The position numbers and the translations under genes were made by a program. Below are positions 1 to 10,284 of a stretch of 64,000 nucleotides of DNA, piece by piece (position 1 is the stretch's first letter; each line of letters begins with the position of its first letter). The notes below the pieces were generated by a model. The model saw only the letters and a list, made by a program, of their open reading frames with translations, did no database searches and was not told the origin of the DNA. Location: contig NZ_CP011975.1 of NCBI RefSeq assembly GCF_001047675.1, positions 3,388,073 to 3,452,072 on the forward strand, in the 5' to 3' direction. The stretch is from Yersinia aleksiciae (lineage in GTDB: Bacteria > Pseudomonadota > Gammaproteobacteria > Enterobacterales > Enterobacteriaceae).

Positions 1-384
1 GCACGAATTCCCGATAATTTGGGTAATCAACCGGTCGATCAGCCCATCGTCGAGAATGGCCCAGCAGCTTATTTCACTCGTTTGCCGATTAAGGCGATGG
101 TACAGGGGATACGTGATGCGGGTATTCCAGCTTCAGTTTCCCAGACAGCAGGAACCTACGTCTGCAATCATGTGATGTATGGCTTATTGCATCGGTTAAA
201 CCAGCTTAATAGTGAGGTAAAGGGTGGGTTTATCCATATCCCCTATCTGCCTGAGCAGGCGGTCGATCACCCTGGTGCGCCGAGTATGTCGACACAATCA
301 GTGTTGATCGCATTGGAGTTGGCGATTTCAATCGCGTTGCAGATAGAACACGATTTGCATATCTCCGGTGGTGCTATTCATTGA
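1..384 (+). CDS. pcp: Pyrrolidone-carboxylate peptidase (C-terminal part, 5' end outside window)
   Basis: Cytoplasmic cysteine peptidase (family C15) that removes N-terminal pyroglutamate from peptides. The frame is open from base 1, so the gene starts upstream; the visible 127 codons are the C-terminal part. The nucleophile segment [16 protein letters not shown] carries the catalytic Cys, and [12 protein letters not shown] carries the catalytic His; the catalytic Glu lies in the missing part. The first in-frame ATG-like start at base 19 is internal and not a true start. It is convergent with gltA across a shared hairpin terminator. Identification is from motif recall and the motifs are distinctive. 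Confidence 0.9.
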   Translation, partial: ARIPDNLGNQPVDQPIVENGPAAYFTRLPIKAMVQGIRDAGIPASVSQTAGTYVCNHVMYGLLHRLNQLNSEVKGGFIHIPYLPEQAVDHPGAPSMSTQSVLIALELAISIALQIEHDLHISGGAIH

Positions 385-420
385 TGTTGCTCGTCACTCC
401 CACTCTTTGGGGATAAAAAA

Positions 421-445
421 CGCCACCTGAAGGTGGCGTTTTTAC
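421..445. terminator. Bidirectional terminator between pcp and gltA
   Basis: CGCCACC (421-427) pairs with GGTGGCG (432-438) around a four-base loop. A-rich sequence precedes it and a T run follows, so it can act for pcp on plus and gltA on minus. Confidence 0.8.
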
Positions 446-466
446 TGAGCAGAAATAGGCGTCAGC

Positions 467-1750
467 TTATTTATTCAGCTGGCTTTTAAAATCACGCTCG
501 GCATAACCGGTATAAAGCTGACGCGGACGGGCAATTTTGATGCCGTCATCATGCATTTCATTCCAGTGAGCAATCCAGCCGATGGTACGGGCGATGGCGA
601 ACATCACCGTAAACATTGAAGAGGGGATCCCCATGGCTTTCAGGATGATACCTGAATAGAAGTCCACGTTCGGATAGAGTTTCTTCTCAATGAAGTACGG
701 GTCGTTCAGCGCGATACGTTCCAGCTCCATCGCGACTTCCAGCAGGTTGTCGTTCAGATTTAGCTCTTTCAGCACTTCATGACAGGTTTCACGCATAACG
801 GTGGCGCGCGGGTCGTGGTTTTTATACACACGATGGCCGAAGCCCATTAGGCGGAACGAGTCATTTTTATCTTTCGCACGACGGATAAACTCAGGAATGT
901 GCTCTACGGTTTTAATCTCTTCCAGCATCTTCAGGCAAGCTTCGTTCGCGCCACCGTGAGCAGGTCCCCACAGGGAGGCGATACCTGCGGCGATACAGGC
1001 AAACGGGTTAGCGCCAGAAGAGCCAGCGGTACGGACAGTAGAGGTAGAAGCGTTTTGTTCATGGTCAGCGTGCAGGATGAAAATACGATCCATAGCGCGC
1101 TCGAGCACTGGGTTAACTTCATATTTCTCACAGGGTGTGGAGAACATCATGTGCAGGAAGTTGCCCGCGTAAGAGAGGTCATTGCGCGGATAAACAAATG
1201 GCTGGCCAAGTGAGTATTTGTAGCACATCGCGGCCACGGTCGGCATTTTAGACAGCAGACGGAAGGCGGTGATTTCACGGTGGCGTTCGTTGTTCACATC
1301 CAGCGCATCATGGTAGAAAGCTGCCAGTGCGCCCGTGACCCCACACAATACGGCCATTGGGTGCGAGTCGCGGCGGAAACCGTGGAACAGACGAGTAATC
1401 TGCTCATGAATCATGGTATGGCGAGTTACTGTGGTTTTGAAAGTTTCATACTCCTCTGCGGTTGGCGTTTCGCCGTACAGCAGAATGTAGCAAACTTCCA
1501 AATAGGTCGAATCTTTTGCCAGTTGGGCAATCGGGAAGCCACGGTGCAGCAGAATACCTTCATCACCATCAATGTAAGTGATTTTTGATTCGCAGGATGC
1601 GGTAGAGGTAAAACCGGGGTCAAAGGTGAAATAACCTTTCGAACCTAAGGTGCGGACGTCAATAACGTCAGTGCCGATGGTTGGGGATAACACGCCCAGT
1701 TCGATCGCAGCTTCGCCTTCCAGATTCAGCGTCGCCTTTTTGTTAGCCAT
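467..1750 (-). CDS. gltA: Citrate synthase (type II, NADH-sensitive family)
   Basis: Condenses oxaloacetate and acetyl-CoA to citrate, the entry step of the TCA cycle. The protein is 427 aa, the same length as E. coli GltA. Visible motifs are [10 protein letters not shown] near residue 226, WGPAHGGAN with the substrate His near 264, GFGHRVYK with the His near 305, and PNVDFYSG with the catalytic Asp near 362. The long N-terminal region belongs to the hexameric, NADH-inhibited Gram-negative type. It is divergent from sdhCDAB across a long control region, as in E. coli, and likely shares aerobic and CRP/ArcA control with it (inference). The start ATG is at 1750. Confidence 0.98.
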   Translation of the reverse strand: MANKKATLNLEGEAAIELGVLSPTIGTDVIDVRTLGSKGYFTFDPGFTSTASCESKITYIDGDEGILLHRGFPIAQLAKDSTYLEVCYILLYGETPTAEEYETFKTTVTRHTMIHEQITRLFHGFRRDSHPMAVLCGVTGALAAFYHDALDVNNERHREITAFRLLSKMPTVAAMCYKYSLGQPFVYPRNDLSYAGNFLHMMFSTPCEKYEVNPVLERAMDRIFILHADHEQNASTSTVRTAGSSGANPFACIAAGIASLWGPAHGGANEACLKMLEEIKTVEHIPEFIRRAKDKNDSFRLMGFGHRVYKNHDPRATVMRETCHEVLKELNLNDNLLEVAMELERIALNDPYFIEKKLYPNVDFYSGIILKAMGIPSSMFTVMFAIARTIGWIAHWNEMHDDGIKIARPRQLYTGYAERDFKSQLNK

Positions 1751-1852
1751 TTACAGTCTCCTTAGCGCTTATTTTAAAACCTCTAACAACTAAAATAGCT
1801 TACATGTCTGTAAGGCAGCACTGCTCTGTTTTGTTCATCGCTTATCCATCTG

Positions 1853-1953
1853 ACTTGACGTTGCTGCGTAAATAGCCGCTCTTTCACTCGAATGACTTAT
1901 CACTGTAAGTGCTTCGTGATTCGTTCGTTTGCTGTCTCGCTGCTACATCAAGT
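1853..1953. repeat. Diverged copy of the dispersed ~120-bp palindromic repeat
   Basis: The outer arms begin ACTTGACGTTGC and end GCTGCTACATCAAGT, and the core reads CGAATGACTTAT...GATTCGTTCGTTTGCTG. It aligns by eye with the better preserved copies at 25996-26118 and 48251-48376 (core CGAATCACTTAC...GGGATTCGTTCGCTTGCTG). It is the most degraded of the family seen in this window. Confidence 0.6.
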
Positions 1954-2260
1954 TCTTTAGGTCTAGAACGTGATTTAGGGTACAGAGTATCTTGCCAATG
2001 CGGCCCATGATCCGAGACGCTGGATCGACAGGTGATGTTACAAAGTTGTTAACGATTTGTCAGGTTCTTATCTTTTATAATTCATTGCCTACGATTTCTA
2101 TGGGGATATTCACTCATTACACTGTTACATAACTCGCGCTTATGGGGAAGTGTATACGCAGACCTTTGGTGAATGATATGGCATATTTCTACTTTAGTTG
2201 TAATTTAAATGTTTATTCTTTGTCAAATCAGATAATTAATTTTATGTAAATTATGTAAAC

Positions 2261-2276
2261 CGTGATCGTAATCACT
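2261..2276. promoter_or_regulatory. CRP-like site upstream of sdhC
   Basis: CGTGATCGTAATCACT is a near-symmetric match to TGTGA-N6-TCACA. It is centred at 2268.5, about 80 bp before the predicted sdhC transcription start, a usual class I activation distance. Confidence 0.6.
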
Positions 2277-2313
2277 GTTCAGGGGAAATGTTCCCAATCA
2301 GATTGTGTGGGAA

Positions 2314-2342
2314 TTGTAATAAGAATGTGAACCCCCTATACT
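2314..2342 (+). promoter_or_regulatory. sdhC sigma70 promoter
   Basis: TTGTAA (2314-2319), a 17-bp spacer and TATACT (2337-2342). The start would be near 2349, leaving a leader of about 160 nt before the sdhC GTG. In E. coli the corresponding leader is a target of small RNAs such as RyhB and Spot 42 (family knowledge). Confidence 0.6.
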
Positions 2343-2510
2343 GCCGCCAGGTCTCCGGATTACCCTGAAGTAGGAGCACCCAGCGTTATAAAGAGCACGC
2401 CATTTAAGCATTCAGGATGTCATGTCTAAATGTGCGATGTGAGGGGTTTAAACCCTTAACGCTGTCTGATCCCCACCCAGGCCCGGAGGATGGAAATTAA
2501 TAAGAGCTGT

Positions 2511-2900
2511 GTGGGCAAAAACGTGAAAAAACAAAGACCTGTCAATTTGGATCTGCAAACGATCCGATTTCCTGTTACTGCGATAGCGTCCATTTTACAC
2601 CGCGTCTCTGGCGTAATGACTTTCGTTGCCGTTGGTATCCTCCTTTGGCTGTTAGGTTTGTCTGTTTCCTCGCAAGATGGATTCATGCAAGCTGCGGCGA
2701 TCATGAATAGCTTTATTGTTAAATTCATCTTCTGGGGAATACTCACTGCGCTGGCCTATCACGTTTGCGGTGGTATTCGCCACTTGCTAATGGATTTTGG
2801 CTATATCGAAGAGAGCTTGGCTGCGGGGACCCGCTCCGCCCAAGTCGCAATGGTGTTAACCCTGGTGCTGTCAGTTTTAGCTGGAGTCCTGGTATGGTAA
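2511..2900 (+). CDS. sdhC: Succinate dehydrogenase cytochrome b556 subunit
   Basis: Membrane anchor of complex II that helps bind heme b and quinone. I chose the GTG at 2511: it gives 129 aa, matching E. coli, and the sequence then runs [20 protein letters not shown] as in E. coli. An in-frame ATG at 2490 sits directly against a GGAGG and would add seven unconserved residues. The SILHRVSGV segment and the heme-ligand region [13 protein letters not shown] are visible, with three hydrophobic helices. It overlaps sdhD by 7 nt, implying translational coupling. Confidence 0.95.
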   Translation: MGKNVKKQRPVNLDLQTIRFPVTAIASILHRVSGVMTFVAVGILLWLLGLSVSSQDGFMQAAAIMNSFIVKFIFWGILTALAYHVCGGIRHLLMDFGYIEESLAAGTRSAQVAMVLTLVLSVLAGVLVW

Positions 2901-3241
2901 GCAATGCTTCTGCGTTAGGGCGTAATGGAGTACACGACTGGCTGTTACTGCGTGCTTCTGCAATCGTCATCACTCTATATATTCTTTATATTCTGGGCTT
3001 CGTGGTTATCGTCCCAGATATCACCTATGAAATCTGGCGTGGCTTCTTCGCCTCGCACATCACAAAAGTATTTACCCTGCTGACATTGCTGTCGATTCTG
3101 GTTCACGCCTGGATTGGTCTGTGGCAGGTATTAACGGACTATATAAAGCCGCTGGCGATACGACTGGTGTTACAACTGGCCGTCGTGATTACGCTGCTGG
3201 TCTACCTCTTGTATGGAACAATTGTGGTGTGGGGTGCTTAA
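2894..3241 (+). CDS. sdhD: Succinate dehydrogenase hydrophobic membrane anchor subunit
   Basis: Second membrane anchor of complex II, 115 aa as in E. coli, beginning [21 protein letters not shown]. The ATG at 2894 overlaps the end of sdhC; the frame is open further upstream but that part is sdhC in another frame. Three membrane segments are apparent, and [13 protein letters not shown] carries the conserved quinone-site region. The stop abuts the sdhA ATG at 3242. Confidence 0.95.
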   Translation: MVSNASALGRNGVHDWLLLRASAIVITLYILYILGFVVIVPDITYEIWRGFFASHITKVFTLLTLLSILVHAWIGLWQVLTDYIKPLAIRLVLQLAVVITLLVYLLYGTIVVWGA

Positions 3242-5008
3242 ATGAAACTGCCGGTCAGAGAGTTTGATGCTGTTGTTGTCGGTGCGGGTGGTGCAGGTAT
3301 GCGCGCCGCGCTGCAAATTTCACAAATGGGGCTCTCTTGCGCCCTGATATCAAAAGTTTTCCCAACGCGTTCCCATACCGTGTCTGCGCAGGGCGGTATC
3401 ACCGTCGCACTGGGTAATACCCACGAAGACAACTGGGAATGGCATATGTATGACACGGTAAAAGGCTCCGATTATATCGGTGACCAAGATGCCATTGAAT
3501 ATATGTGCAAAACCGGACCAGAAGCGGTTCTGGAACTGGAACATATGGGGTTACCTTTCTCCCGTTTAGACGATGGCAGCATTTATCAGCGGCCATTCGG
3601 TGGGCAGTCACTGAACTTTGGCGGTGGGCAAGCGGCGCGTACAGCGGCAGCGGCTGACCGTACTGGGCATGCGCTGTTGCACACCCTTTATCAGCAGAAC
3701 CTGAAAAACCACACCACGATTTTCTCCGAGTGGTATGCACTGGATTTGGTGAAGAATCAGGACGGTGCTTTTGTCGGCTGTACTGCTATCTGCATTGAAA
3801 CCGGTGAAGTCGTCTATTTCAAAGCACGGGCAACAATATTGGCCACCGGCGGTGCTGGCCGTATTTATCAATCCACCACCAATGCGCACATTAATACTGG
3901 TGACGGTGTCGGCATGGCTCTGCGCGCCGGAGTTCCGGTGCAGGACATGGAAATGTGGCAGTTCCACCCGACGGGTATCGCCGGGGCGGGGGTGTTGGTG
4001 ACGGAAGGGTGTCGTGGTGAAGGCGGTTATCTGCTGAACAAGCACGGTGAGCGCTTCATGGAGCGCTATGCGCCGAATGCCAAAGATTTGGCGGGTCGTG
4101 ACGTAGTGGCGCGTTCCATTATGATCGAAATCCGTGAAGGCCGTGGCTGTGAGGGTCCGTGGGGACCACATGCCAAACTGAAACTGGATCACTTGGGTAA
4201 AGATGTGCTGGAGTCCCGTCTGCCGGGTATTCTTGAGCTATCACGAACCTTTGCTCACGTTGACCCGATCAAAGAACCTATCCCCGTGATTCCAACCTGC
4301 CACTACATGATGGGTGGGATCCCAACCAAAGTGACTGGTCAAGCGATTACAGTAAATGAAAAGGGCGAAGACGTTGTCATCCCTGGTCTGTTTGCTGTTG
4401 GTGAAATTGCCTGTGTTTCTGTCCATGGTGCAAACCGTCTGGGCGGTAACTCATTACTGGACTTGGTGGTATTTGGTCGCGCAGCCGGTATGCATCTGCA
4501 AGAGTCATTGATGGAGCAGGGTGCAAGCCGCGATGCTAGCGATTCAGATATCGAAGCCTCGTTGGATCGCATGAATCGCTGGAATAACACCCGCTCAGGT
4601 GAAGACCCAGTTGAGATCCGCAAAGCATTACAAGCCTGCATGCAGAATAACTTCTCGGTCTTCCGTGAAGGTGATGCAATGGCAAACGGCTTGGAAGAAC
4701 TGAAAACTATCCGCGAACGTCTGCAAAATGCCCGTCTGGATGACACTTCTAGCGAGTTCAATACCCAGCGTATTGAATGTCTGGAATTGGACAACCTGAT
4801 GGAAACTGCGTTTTCCACCGCTGTGTCAGCTAACTTCCGTACCGAAAGTCGTGGCGCGCATAGCCGCTTTGACTTCCCGGAACGTGATGATGCGAACTGG
4901 CTGTGTCACTCGCTGTATTTGCCTGACACCGAAAGCATGACCCGCCGTGAGGTAAACATGCAACCTAAGTTACGCGCGGCCTTCCCGCCGAAAGTGCGTT
5001 CTTATTAA
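3242..5008 (+). CDS. sdhA: Succinate dehydrogenase flavoprotein subunit
   Basis: Oxidises succinate to fumarate on the cytoplasmic face of complex II. It is 588 aa, the family length. The N-terminal FAD fold [14 protein letters not shown] is followed by SHTVSAQGG, in which His45 is the covalent FAD attachment residue. HPTGIAG and RGEGGYLLN carry substrate-binding and catalytic His and Arg, and [10 protein letters not shown] is the other conserved active-site segment. It sits directly behind sdhD. Confidence 0.98.
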   Translation: MKLPVREFDAVVVGAGGAGMRAALQISQMGLSCALISKVFPTRSHTVSAQGGITVALGNTHEDNWEWHMYDTVKGSDYIGDQDAIEYMCKTGPEAVLELEHMGLPFSRLDDGSIYQRPFGGQSLNFGGGQAARTAAAADRTGHALLHTLYQQNLKNHTTIFSEWYALDLVKNQDGAFVGCTAICIETGEVVYFKARATILATGGAGRIYQSTTNAHINTGDGVGMALRAGVPVQDMEMWQFHPTGIAGAGVLVTEGCRGEGGYLLNKHGERFMERYAPNAKDLAGRDVVARSIMIEIREGRGCEGPWGPHAKLKLDHLGKDVLESRLPGILELSRTFAHVDPIKEPIPVIPTCHYMMGGIPTKVTGQAITVNEKGEDVVIPGLFAVGEIACVSVHGANRLGGNSLLDLVVFGRAAGMHLQESLMEQGASRDASDSDIEASLDRMNRWNNTRSGEDPVEIRKALQACMQNNFSVFREGDAMANGLEELKTIRERLQNARLDDTSSEFNTQRIECLELDNLMETAFSTAVSANFRTESRGAHSRFDFPERDDANWLCHSLYLPDTESMTRREVNMQPKLRAAFPPKVRSY

Positions 5009-5062
5009 TGCATGTGTTGTGTTGATAGGGTTAAACCCTAATCCGTTGCGGAGGAATAGATC

Positions 5063-5779
5063 ATGAAGCTTGAGTTTTCAATTTATCGCTACAACCCGGA
5101 CGTCGATGACGCGCCGCACATGCAAGAATATACGCTGGAAGCGGAAGAAGGCCGGGACATGATGTTGCTGGATGCGCTAATCCAGCTGAAAGAGAAAGAT
5201 CCGACGCTGTCGTTCCGTCGCTCATGCCGTGAAGGTGTTTGCGGTTCCGATGGCCTGAATATGAATGGCAAAAACGGCTTGGCCTGCATCACGCCAATTT
5301 CAGCTTTGCAGAAAGGCAATAAGAAGATTGTGATTCGCCCATTGCCGGGGTTACCGGTGGTGCGGGATTTAGTGGTCGATATGGGGCAGTTTTATACTCA
5401 GTACGAGAAAATTAAACCTTACCTATTAAATGACGGCAAAAATCCGCCAGCACGTGAGCATTTACAGTCGCCTGCACAGCGCGAGAAGCTGGATGGTCTG
5501 TATGAGTGCATCATGTGTGCTTGCTGCTCAACCTCTTGCCCATCATTCTGGTGGAATCCGGATAAGTTTATCGGCCCGGCAGGGTTACTGGCCGCCTATC
5601 GCTTCCTGATAGATAGCCGTGATACCGAAACAACAGCACGTTTGGATGATCTGGACGACGCTTTTAGTGTTTTCCGCTGCCATAGCATCATGAATTGTGT
5701 CAGTGTTTGTCCTAAGGGCCTGAACCCGACCCAAGCGATTGGTCATATCAAATCTATGTTGTTACAGCGTAGCGCATGA
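5063..5779 (+). CDS. sdhB: Succinate dehydrogenase iron-sulfur subunit
   Basis: Carries electrons from FAD to quinone through three iron-sulfur clusters. It is 238 aa. The plant-type [2Fe-2S] motif is CREGVCGSDGLNMNG followed by a later Cys; CIMCACCSTSCP binds the [4Fe-4S] cluster; and the last Cys set, with MNCVSVCPKGLNP, completes the [3Fe-4S] site. A GGAGGAAT ribosome site precedes the ATG. The last codons (LQRSA and stop) lie inside the first unit of a 21-bp repeat that continues downstream. Confidence 0.97.
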   Translation: MKLEFSIYRYNPDVDDAPHMQEYTLEAEEGRDMMLLDALIQLKEKDPTLSFRRSCREGVCGSDGLNMNGKNGLACITPISALQKGNKKIVIRPLPGLPVVRDLVVDMGQFYTQYEKIKPYLLNDGKNPPAREHLQSPAQREKLDGLYECIMCACCSTSCPSFWWNPDKFIGPAGLLAAYRFLIDSRDTETTARLDDLDDAFSVFRCHSIMNCVSVCPKGLNPTQAIGHIKSMLLQRSA

Positions 5780-5886
5780 TAGTTACAGCGTAGCGCATGA
5801 TAGCCAAAGTGTTGCTAATGGCAGCTACAGTGTAGCGAATGATTGTTATAACGTAGCGAATGATTGTTGCAACGCAGTGCGTGATG
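5761..5886 (+). repeat. Six tandem 21-bp repeats overlapping the sdhB stop
   Basis: Units start at 5761, 5782, 5803, 5824, 5845 and 5866. Units 1 and 2 are identical (GTTACAGCGTAGCGCATGAT plus A) and units 3-6 are diverged. Unit 1 encodes the sdhB C-terminus and stop, so the array appears to be amplification of the gene's own 3' end. Confidence 0.85.
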
Positions 5887-5897
5887 TGAGTTTATTA

Positions 5898-5976
5898 ACC
5901 TGGGGAATGATTCCCCAGGTAGCTTCAAGGTAGGGAATCTCTAAAAGCCGGCACGCTGTCCGTTTTTAGAGGTTCC
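5898..5976 (+). other. Two strong hairpins in the sdhB-sucA gap
   Basis: The first is a perfect 10-bp stem ACCTGGGGAA / TTCCCCAGGT with a TGA loop (5898-5920). The second pairs GGAATCTCTAAAA (5934-5946) with TTTTAGAGGTTCC (5964-5976), 13 pairs with one G-T. Neither has a clean T run after it, so mRNA stability or partial attenuation between sdh and suc is more likely than full termination (inference). The rest of the gap to sucA holds nothing I can name. Confidence 0.6.
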
Positions 5977-6113
5977 TTGAACGGGACCGCAAGGTCCATA
6001 ACAGAACGTGCATTGAGCATGTCGAGTGAACCGTTTTTACGGCAAACCGTTGATATTACGGTGTATATGTTAACCACGGCGAAAACTGAAGCTTCAAAGC
6101 TTAAGGGATCATG

Positions 6114-8921
6114 ATGCAGAACGGCGCAATGAAGGCCTGGCTGGATTCCTCCTATCTGGCGGGCGCGAACCAGTCCTACATAGAGCAGCTCTATGAAGAC
6201 TTTTTAACTGATCCTGGTTCCGTTGATGATAGTTGGCGTTCAATTTTTCAACAACTACCAACGACGGGTGTAAAACCTGATCAGTTCCACTCTCAAACGC
6301 GTGAGTATTTCCGTCGCTTGGCGAAGGATCCCTCGCGTTATAACTCATCCATCAGCGATCCTGAAAATGATGCCAAGCAAGTCAAGGTGTTGCAGTTAAT
6401 CAACGCCTTCCGCTTCCGCGGCCATCAACATGCCAACCTTGACCCACTCGGTTTGTGGAAGCAGGAGTCTGTCCCAGACCTCGAGCCTTCCTATCACAAC
6501 CTGACTGAGGCCGATTTCCAGAACACCTTCAATGTGGGCTCTTTTGCTATCGGTAAAGAGACCATGAAGCTGTCTGACCTGTATGCAGCCCTAAAGCAGA
6601 CCTACTGCGGCCCTATCGGCGCTGAATACATGCATATCACCAATACCGAAGAGAAACGCTGGCTTCAGCAGCGTATTGAATCGGTGGTCGGGAAACCGAC
6701 ATTCAGCGAAGAAGAGAAGCGCCGTTTCCTGAGCGAACTGACTGCCGCTGAAGGTCTGGAACGTTATCTCGGTGCCAAATTCCCCGGTGCTAAGCGCTTC
6801 TCGCTGGAGGGCGGCGATTCGCTGGTCACCATGCTCAAAGAGATGATCCGCCATGCCGGTAAAAATGGCACACGCGAAGTGGTGCTGGGAATGGCTCACC
6901 GTGGCCGCCTGAACGTATTGATTAACGTGCTGGGTAAGAAACCGGAAGACCTGTTTGATGAGTTCGCCGGTAAGCATAAAGAACATCTGGGTACGGGTGA
7001 CGTTAAATATCATCAGGGCTTCTCGTCTGATGTGGAAACCGAAGGTGGTCTGGTTCACCTGGCGTTGGCCTTTAACCCATCCCATCTGGAGATTGTTAGT
7101 CCGGTGGTTATCGGTTCTGTGCGCGCACGTCGTGACCGTCTGGATGAAGCTCGCAGCAACATGGTATTGCCAATCACCATTCATGGTGATGCGGCGATTA
7201 CCGGCCAGGGTGTGGTGCAAGAAACCTTGAACATGTCACAAGCTCGCGGCTATGAAGTCGGCGGGACTGTGCGCATTGTTATCAACAACCAGATTGGGTT
7301 TACTACCTCCAATCCGCTGGATGCACGTTCTACCCAGTACTGTACTGACATCGCTAAAATGGTACAGGCACCGATTTTCCACGTGAATGCGGATGATCCT
7401 GAAGCTGTGGCGTTTGTGACCCGTCTGGCGTTGGATTTCCGTAACACCTTTAAACGTGACGTGATGATCGATCTGGTTTGTTACCGCCGCCATGGGCATA
7501 ACGAAGCTGATGAGCCAAGTGCAACCCAGCCAGTGATGTATCAGAAGATCAAAAAACACCCGACGCCGCGCAAAATCTATGCTGACAAGCTGACCGAGCA
7601 AAACATCGCGACCTTAGAAGATGCCACGGAAATGGTTAATCTGTACCGTGACGCATTAGACGGCGGCGAGTGTGTGGTGGAAGAGTGGCGTCCGATGAAT
7701 CTGCAATCCTTCACGTGGTCGCCGTATCTGAACCATGATTGGGATGAAGAATATCCAAGCAAAGTTGAAATGAAACGCCTGCAAGATCTGGCGCGTCGTA
7801 TCAGCCACGCACCGGAAGCCATTGAAATGCAATCCCGTGTTGCCAAGATTTATGGCGATCGCGCTTTGATGGCAAGCGGTGAAAAGCCATTCGACTGGGG
7901 TGGGGCTGAAACACTGGCCTACGCCACACTGGTTGATGAGGGGATTCCGATCCGCCTGTCGGGTGAAGATGCGGGGCGCGGAACCTTCTTCCATCGCCAT
8001 GCCGTGATTCATAACCAGAAAAATGGCTCAGTTTATGTGCCACTGTCAAATGTGCACAGCGGGCAGGGTGATTTCCAGGTTTGGGACTCCGTGCTGTCGG
8101 AAGAAGCCGTTTTGGCATTCGAATATGGCTACGCCACCGCAGAACCTCGCACCCTGACTATCTGGGAAGCGCAGTTCGGTGACTTTGCCAACGGTGCTCA
8201 GGTGGTTATCGACCAGTTCATCAGCTCCGGTGAGCAGAAATGGGGCCGGATGTGTGGCCTGGTCATGCTGCTGCCACATGGCTACGAAGGCCAAGGTCCA
8301 GAGCACTCCTCTGCGCGGTTGGAGCGCTACCTGCAACTTTGTGCTGAACAAAACATGCAAGTGTGCATCCCATCAACGCCAGCACAGGTTTACCACATGA
8401 TTCGCCGTCAGGCGCTCCGTGGTATGCGCCGTCCGCTGGTGGTGATGTCACCGAAGTCATTGTTACGTCATCCGTTAGCGATATCATCTCTGGATGAATT
8501 GGCGAATGGCAGCTTCTTGCCTGCTATCGGTGAAGTTGACGAAATGGACCCGAAAGGCGTTAAGCGTGTCGTGATGTGTTCTGGCAAGGTCTATTATGAT
8601 CTGTTGGAACAGCGCCGCAAGAATGGGCAAACCGATGTCGCTATCGTGCGTATCGAGCAGCTTTATCCGTTCCCGCACCATGCCGTCCAGGCCGTGTTGG
8701 AGCAATTTGCTCACGTGCATGATTTCGTCTGGTGTCAGGAAGAGCCGCTTAATCAGGGGGCATGGTATTGCAGCCAACACAACTTCCGCGAAGTGATTCC
8801 ATTTGGTGCTTCCTTGCGTTATGCAGGCCGCCCGGCGTCCGCTTCACCGGCAGTTGGATATATTTCCGTACACCAGAAACAACAACAAGCTCTGGTTAAT
8901 GACGCGCTGACCGTTGAATAG
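6114..8921 (+). CDS. sucA: 2-oxoglutarate dehydrogenase E1 component
   Basis: Thiamine diphosphate enzyme that decarboxylates 2-oxoglutarate and transfers the succinyl group to SucB. Two ATGs lie in a row at 6111 and 6114. I prefer 6114 because AAGGG at 6103-6107 is then six bases away and the protein starts MQNGAMKAWLDSSYL as in E. coli, giving 935 aa. Visible segments are MAHRGRLNVL, the thiamine-binding GDAAITGQGVVQETLNMS, and the C-terminal SEEAVLAFEYGYA. Second transcriptional block after sdhB, most likely co-transcribed. Confidence 0.97.
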   Translation: MQNGAMKAWLDSSYLAGANQSYIEQLYEDFLTDPGSVDDSWRSIFQQLPTTGVKPDQFHSQTREYFRRLAKDPSRYNSSISDPENDAKQVKVLQLINAFRFRGHQHANLDPLGLWKQESVPDLEPSYHNLTEADFQNTFNVGSFAIGKETMKLSDLYAALKQTYCGPIGAEYMHITNTEEKRWLQQRIESVVGKPTFSEEEKRRFLSELTAAEGLERYLGAKFPGAKRFSLEGGDSLVTMLKEMIRHAGKNGTREVVLGMAHRGRLNVLINVLGKKPEDLFDEFAGKHKEHLGTGDVKYHQGFSSDVETEGGLVHLALAFNPSHLEIVSPVVIGSVRARRDRLDEARSNMVLPITIHGDAAITGQGVVQETLNMSQARGYEVGGTVRIVINNQIGFTTSNPLDARSTQYCTDIAKMVQAPIFHVNADDPEAVAFVTRLALDFRNTFKRDVMIDLVCYRRHGHNEADEPSATQPVMYQKIKKHPTPRKIYADKLTEQNIATLEDATEMVNLYRDALDGGECVVEEWRPMNLQSFTWSPYLNHDWDEEYPSKVEMKRLQDLARRISHAPEAIEMQSRVAKIYGDRALMASGEKPFDWGGAETLAYATLVDEGIPIRLSGEDAGRGTFFHRHAVIHNQKNGSVYVPLSNVHSGQGDFQVWDSVLSEEAVLAFEYGYATAEPRTLTIWEAQFGDFANGAQVVIDQFISSGEQKWGRMCGLVMLLPHGYEGQGPEHSSARLERYLQLCAEQNMQVCIPSTPAQVYHMIRRQALRGMRRPLVVMSPKSLLRHPLAISSLDELANGSFLPAIGEVDEMDPKGVKRVVMCSGKVYYDLLEQRRKNGQTDVAIVRIEQLYPFPHHAVQAVLEQFAHVHDFVWCQEEPLNQGAWYCSQHNFREVIPFGASLRYAGRPASASPAVGYISVHQKQQQALVNDALTVE

Positions 8922-8950
8922 CGAGCCGGTTAACACATAAAGGATAGAGA

Positions 8951-10171
8951 ATGAGTAGCGTAGATATTAATGTTCCTGACCTCCCTGAGTCTGTCGCCGA
9001 TGGTTCAGTCGCAACCTGGCACAAAAAACCGGGTGATAGCGTTAAGCGTGATGAAGTGTTGGTTGAGATTGAAACAGACAAAGTGATTCTGGAAGTTCCG
9101 GCCAGTCAGGACGGTATTTTGGACGCCATTTTGGAAGATGAGGGTGCAACTGTCACCTCACGTCAAGTTCTGGGTCGTATTCGTCCAAGTGATAGCTCAG
9201 GCAAGCCGACAGAAGAAAAAAGCCAGAGCACCGAGTCCACTCCTGCTCAGCGCCAGACGGCCAGCCTGGAAGAAGAGAGCAACGATAGCCTCAGCCCGGC
9301 CATTCGTCGTCTGATTGCAGAGCACGACCTTGATGCCAGCGCCATTAAAGGCAGCGGCGTTGGTGGTCGAATCACACGTGAAGACGTGGATAGTCATTTG
9401 GCAAACCGTAAAGCTGCACCAGCGGCGGTTGAAGCTAAAGTTGAAGCCGCAGCGCCAGTCGCATTGGCAGGCCGCAGTGAAAAACGTGTGCCAATGACTC
9501 GCCTGCGTAAACGTGTTGCTGAGCGTCTGCTGGAAGCGAAAAACAGCACCGCGATGCTGACCACGTTTAACGAAATCAACATGAAGCCAATCATGGATCT
9601 GCGTAAGCAGTATGGTGAAGCTTTCGAGAAACGTCACGGTGTCCGCTTGGGCTTTATGTCCTTCTATATCAAAGCGGTTGTCGAAGCACTGAAACGCTAT
9701 CCTGAAGTGAATGCTTCCCTTGATGGCGAAGACGTGGTTTACCACAACTACTTCGATATCAGCATTGCTGTCTCTACCCCGCGCGGTCTGGTGACCCCAG
9801 TCTTGCGTGATGTAGATACTATGGGTATGGCAGATATTGAGAAGAAAATCAAAGAATTGGCCGTAAAAGGCCGTGACGGCAAACTGAAAGTTGAAGAGCT
9901 GACTGGCGGTAATTTCACTATTACTAACGGCGGTGTATTCGGCTCACTGATGTCGACTCCGATCATTAACCCACCACAAAGCGCGATCCTTGGCATGCAT
10001 GCCATCAAAGATCGTCCAATGGCGGTAAATGGTCAGGTAGTGATTCTGCCAATGATGTATCTGGCACTGTCCTACGATCACCGCTTAATCGATGGCCGCG
10101 AGTCTGTCGGTTATCTGGTGACGGTGAAAGAGATGCTGGAAGATCCAGCTCGCTTGCTGCTCGACGTATAA
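8951..10171 (+). CDS. sucB: 2-oxoglutarate dehydrogenase E2 (dihydrolipoyl succinyltransferase)
   Basis: Core of the 2-oxoglutarate dehydrogenase complex, 406 aa. The N-terminal lipoyl domain has the attachment Lys44 in [14 protein letters not shown] linker of about 85-110 precedes the E1/E3-binding domain ([13 protein letters not shown]...GGRITREDV). The catalytic domain ends with [13 protein letters not shown], where His near 377 and Asp near 381 are catalytic. No lipoamide dehydrogenase gene lies here; E3 is normally shared with pyruvate dehydrogenase and encoded elsewhere. Confidence 0.97.
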   Translation: MSSVDINVPDLPESVADGSVATWHKKPGDSVKRDEVLVEIETDKVILEVPASQDGILDAILEDEGATVTSRQVLGRIRPSDSSGKPTEEKSQSTESTPAQRQTASLEEESNDSLSPAIRRLIAEHDLDASAIKGSGVGGRITREDVDSHLANRKAAPAAVEAKVEAAAPVALAGRSEKRVPMTRLRKRVAERLLEAKNSTAMLTTFNEINMKPIMDLRKQYGEAFEKRHGVRLGFMSFYIKAVVEALKRYPEVNASLDGEDVVYHNYFDISIAVSTPRGLVTPVLRDVDTMGMADIEKKIKELAVKGRDGKLKVEELTGGNFTITNGGVFGSLMSTPIINPPQSAILGMHAIKDRPMAVNGQVVILPMMYLALSYDHRLIDGRESVGYLVTVKEMLEDPARLLLDV

Positions 10172-10193
10172 AAAAGATAAATGACAAGGTTGG

Positions 10194-10235
10194 CCTGATT
10201 GCAAGGTGTTGAATACCTGCCTCCGTGCAATCAGG
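10194..10235 (+). other. Long stem-loop between sucB and sucC
   Basis: CCTGATTGCA (10194-10203) is perfectly complementary to TGCAATCAGG (10226-10235), with a smaller AGGT/ACCT pairing inside. There is no T run. It may set the relative levels of sucAB and sucCD transcript parts (inference). Confidence 0.6.
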
Positions 10236-10284
10236 TTGCCTAGTAGGCTTCGGCCCATCTCAGACCTTATATGGATAGAACATC

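Larger units (their letters stand above)
1751..2510. other. gltA-sdhC divergent control region
   Basis: No gene is supported here. From the gltA side it holds a diverged palindromic repeat (1853-1953), an AT-rich stretch, a CRP-like site (2261-2276), the sdhC promoter (2314-2342) and a leader of about 160 nt for sdhC. AT-rich GTTAAT/TGTAAA-like runs at 2225-2260 would suit ArcA, but I cannot define a box. I could not pick a convincing gltA promoter. Confidence 0.7.

Noticed and set aside
2490..2510. ATG 2490 as sdhC start
   Set aside because: GGAGG abuts the ATG with no spacing, and the added residues do not match E. coli SdhC; GTG 2511 gives the family length.
5739..5933. 64-aa frame with 7-residue peptide repeats across the end of sdhB
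   Set aside because: It starts inside sdhB in another frame and merely translates the 21-bp DNA repeat; no ribosome site or independent support.
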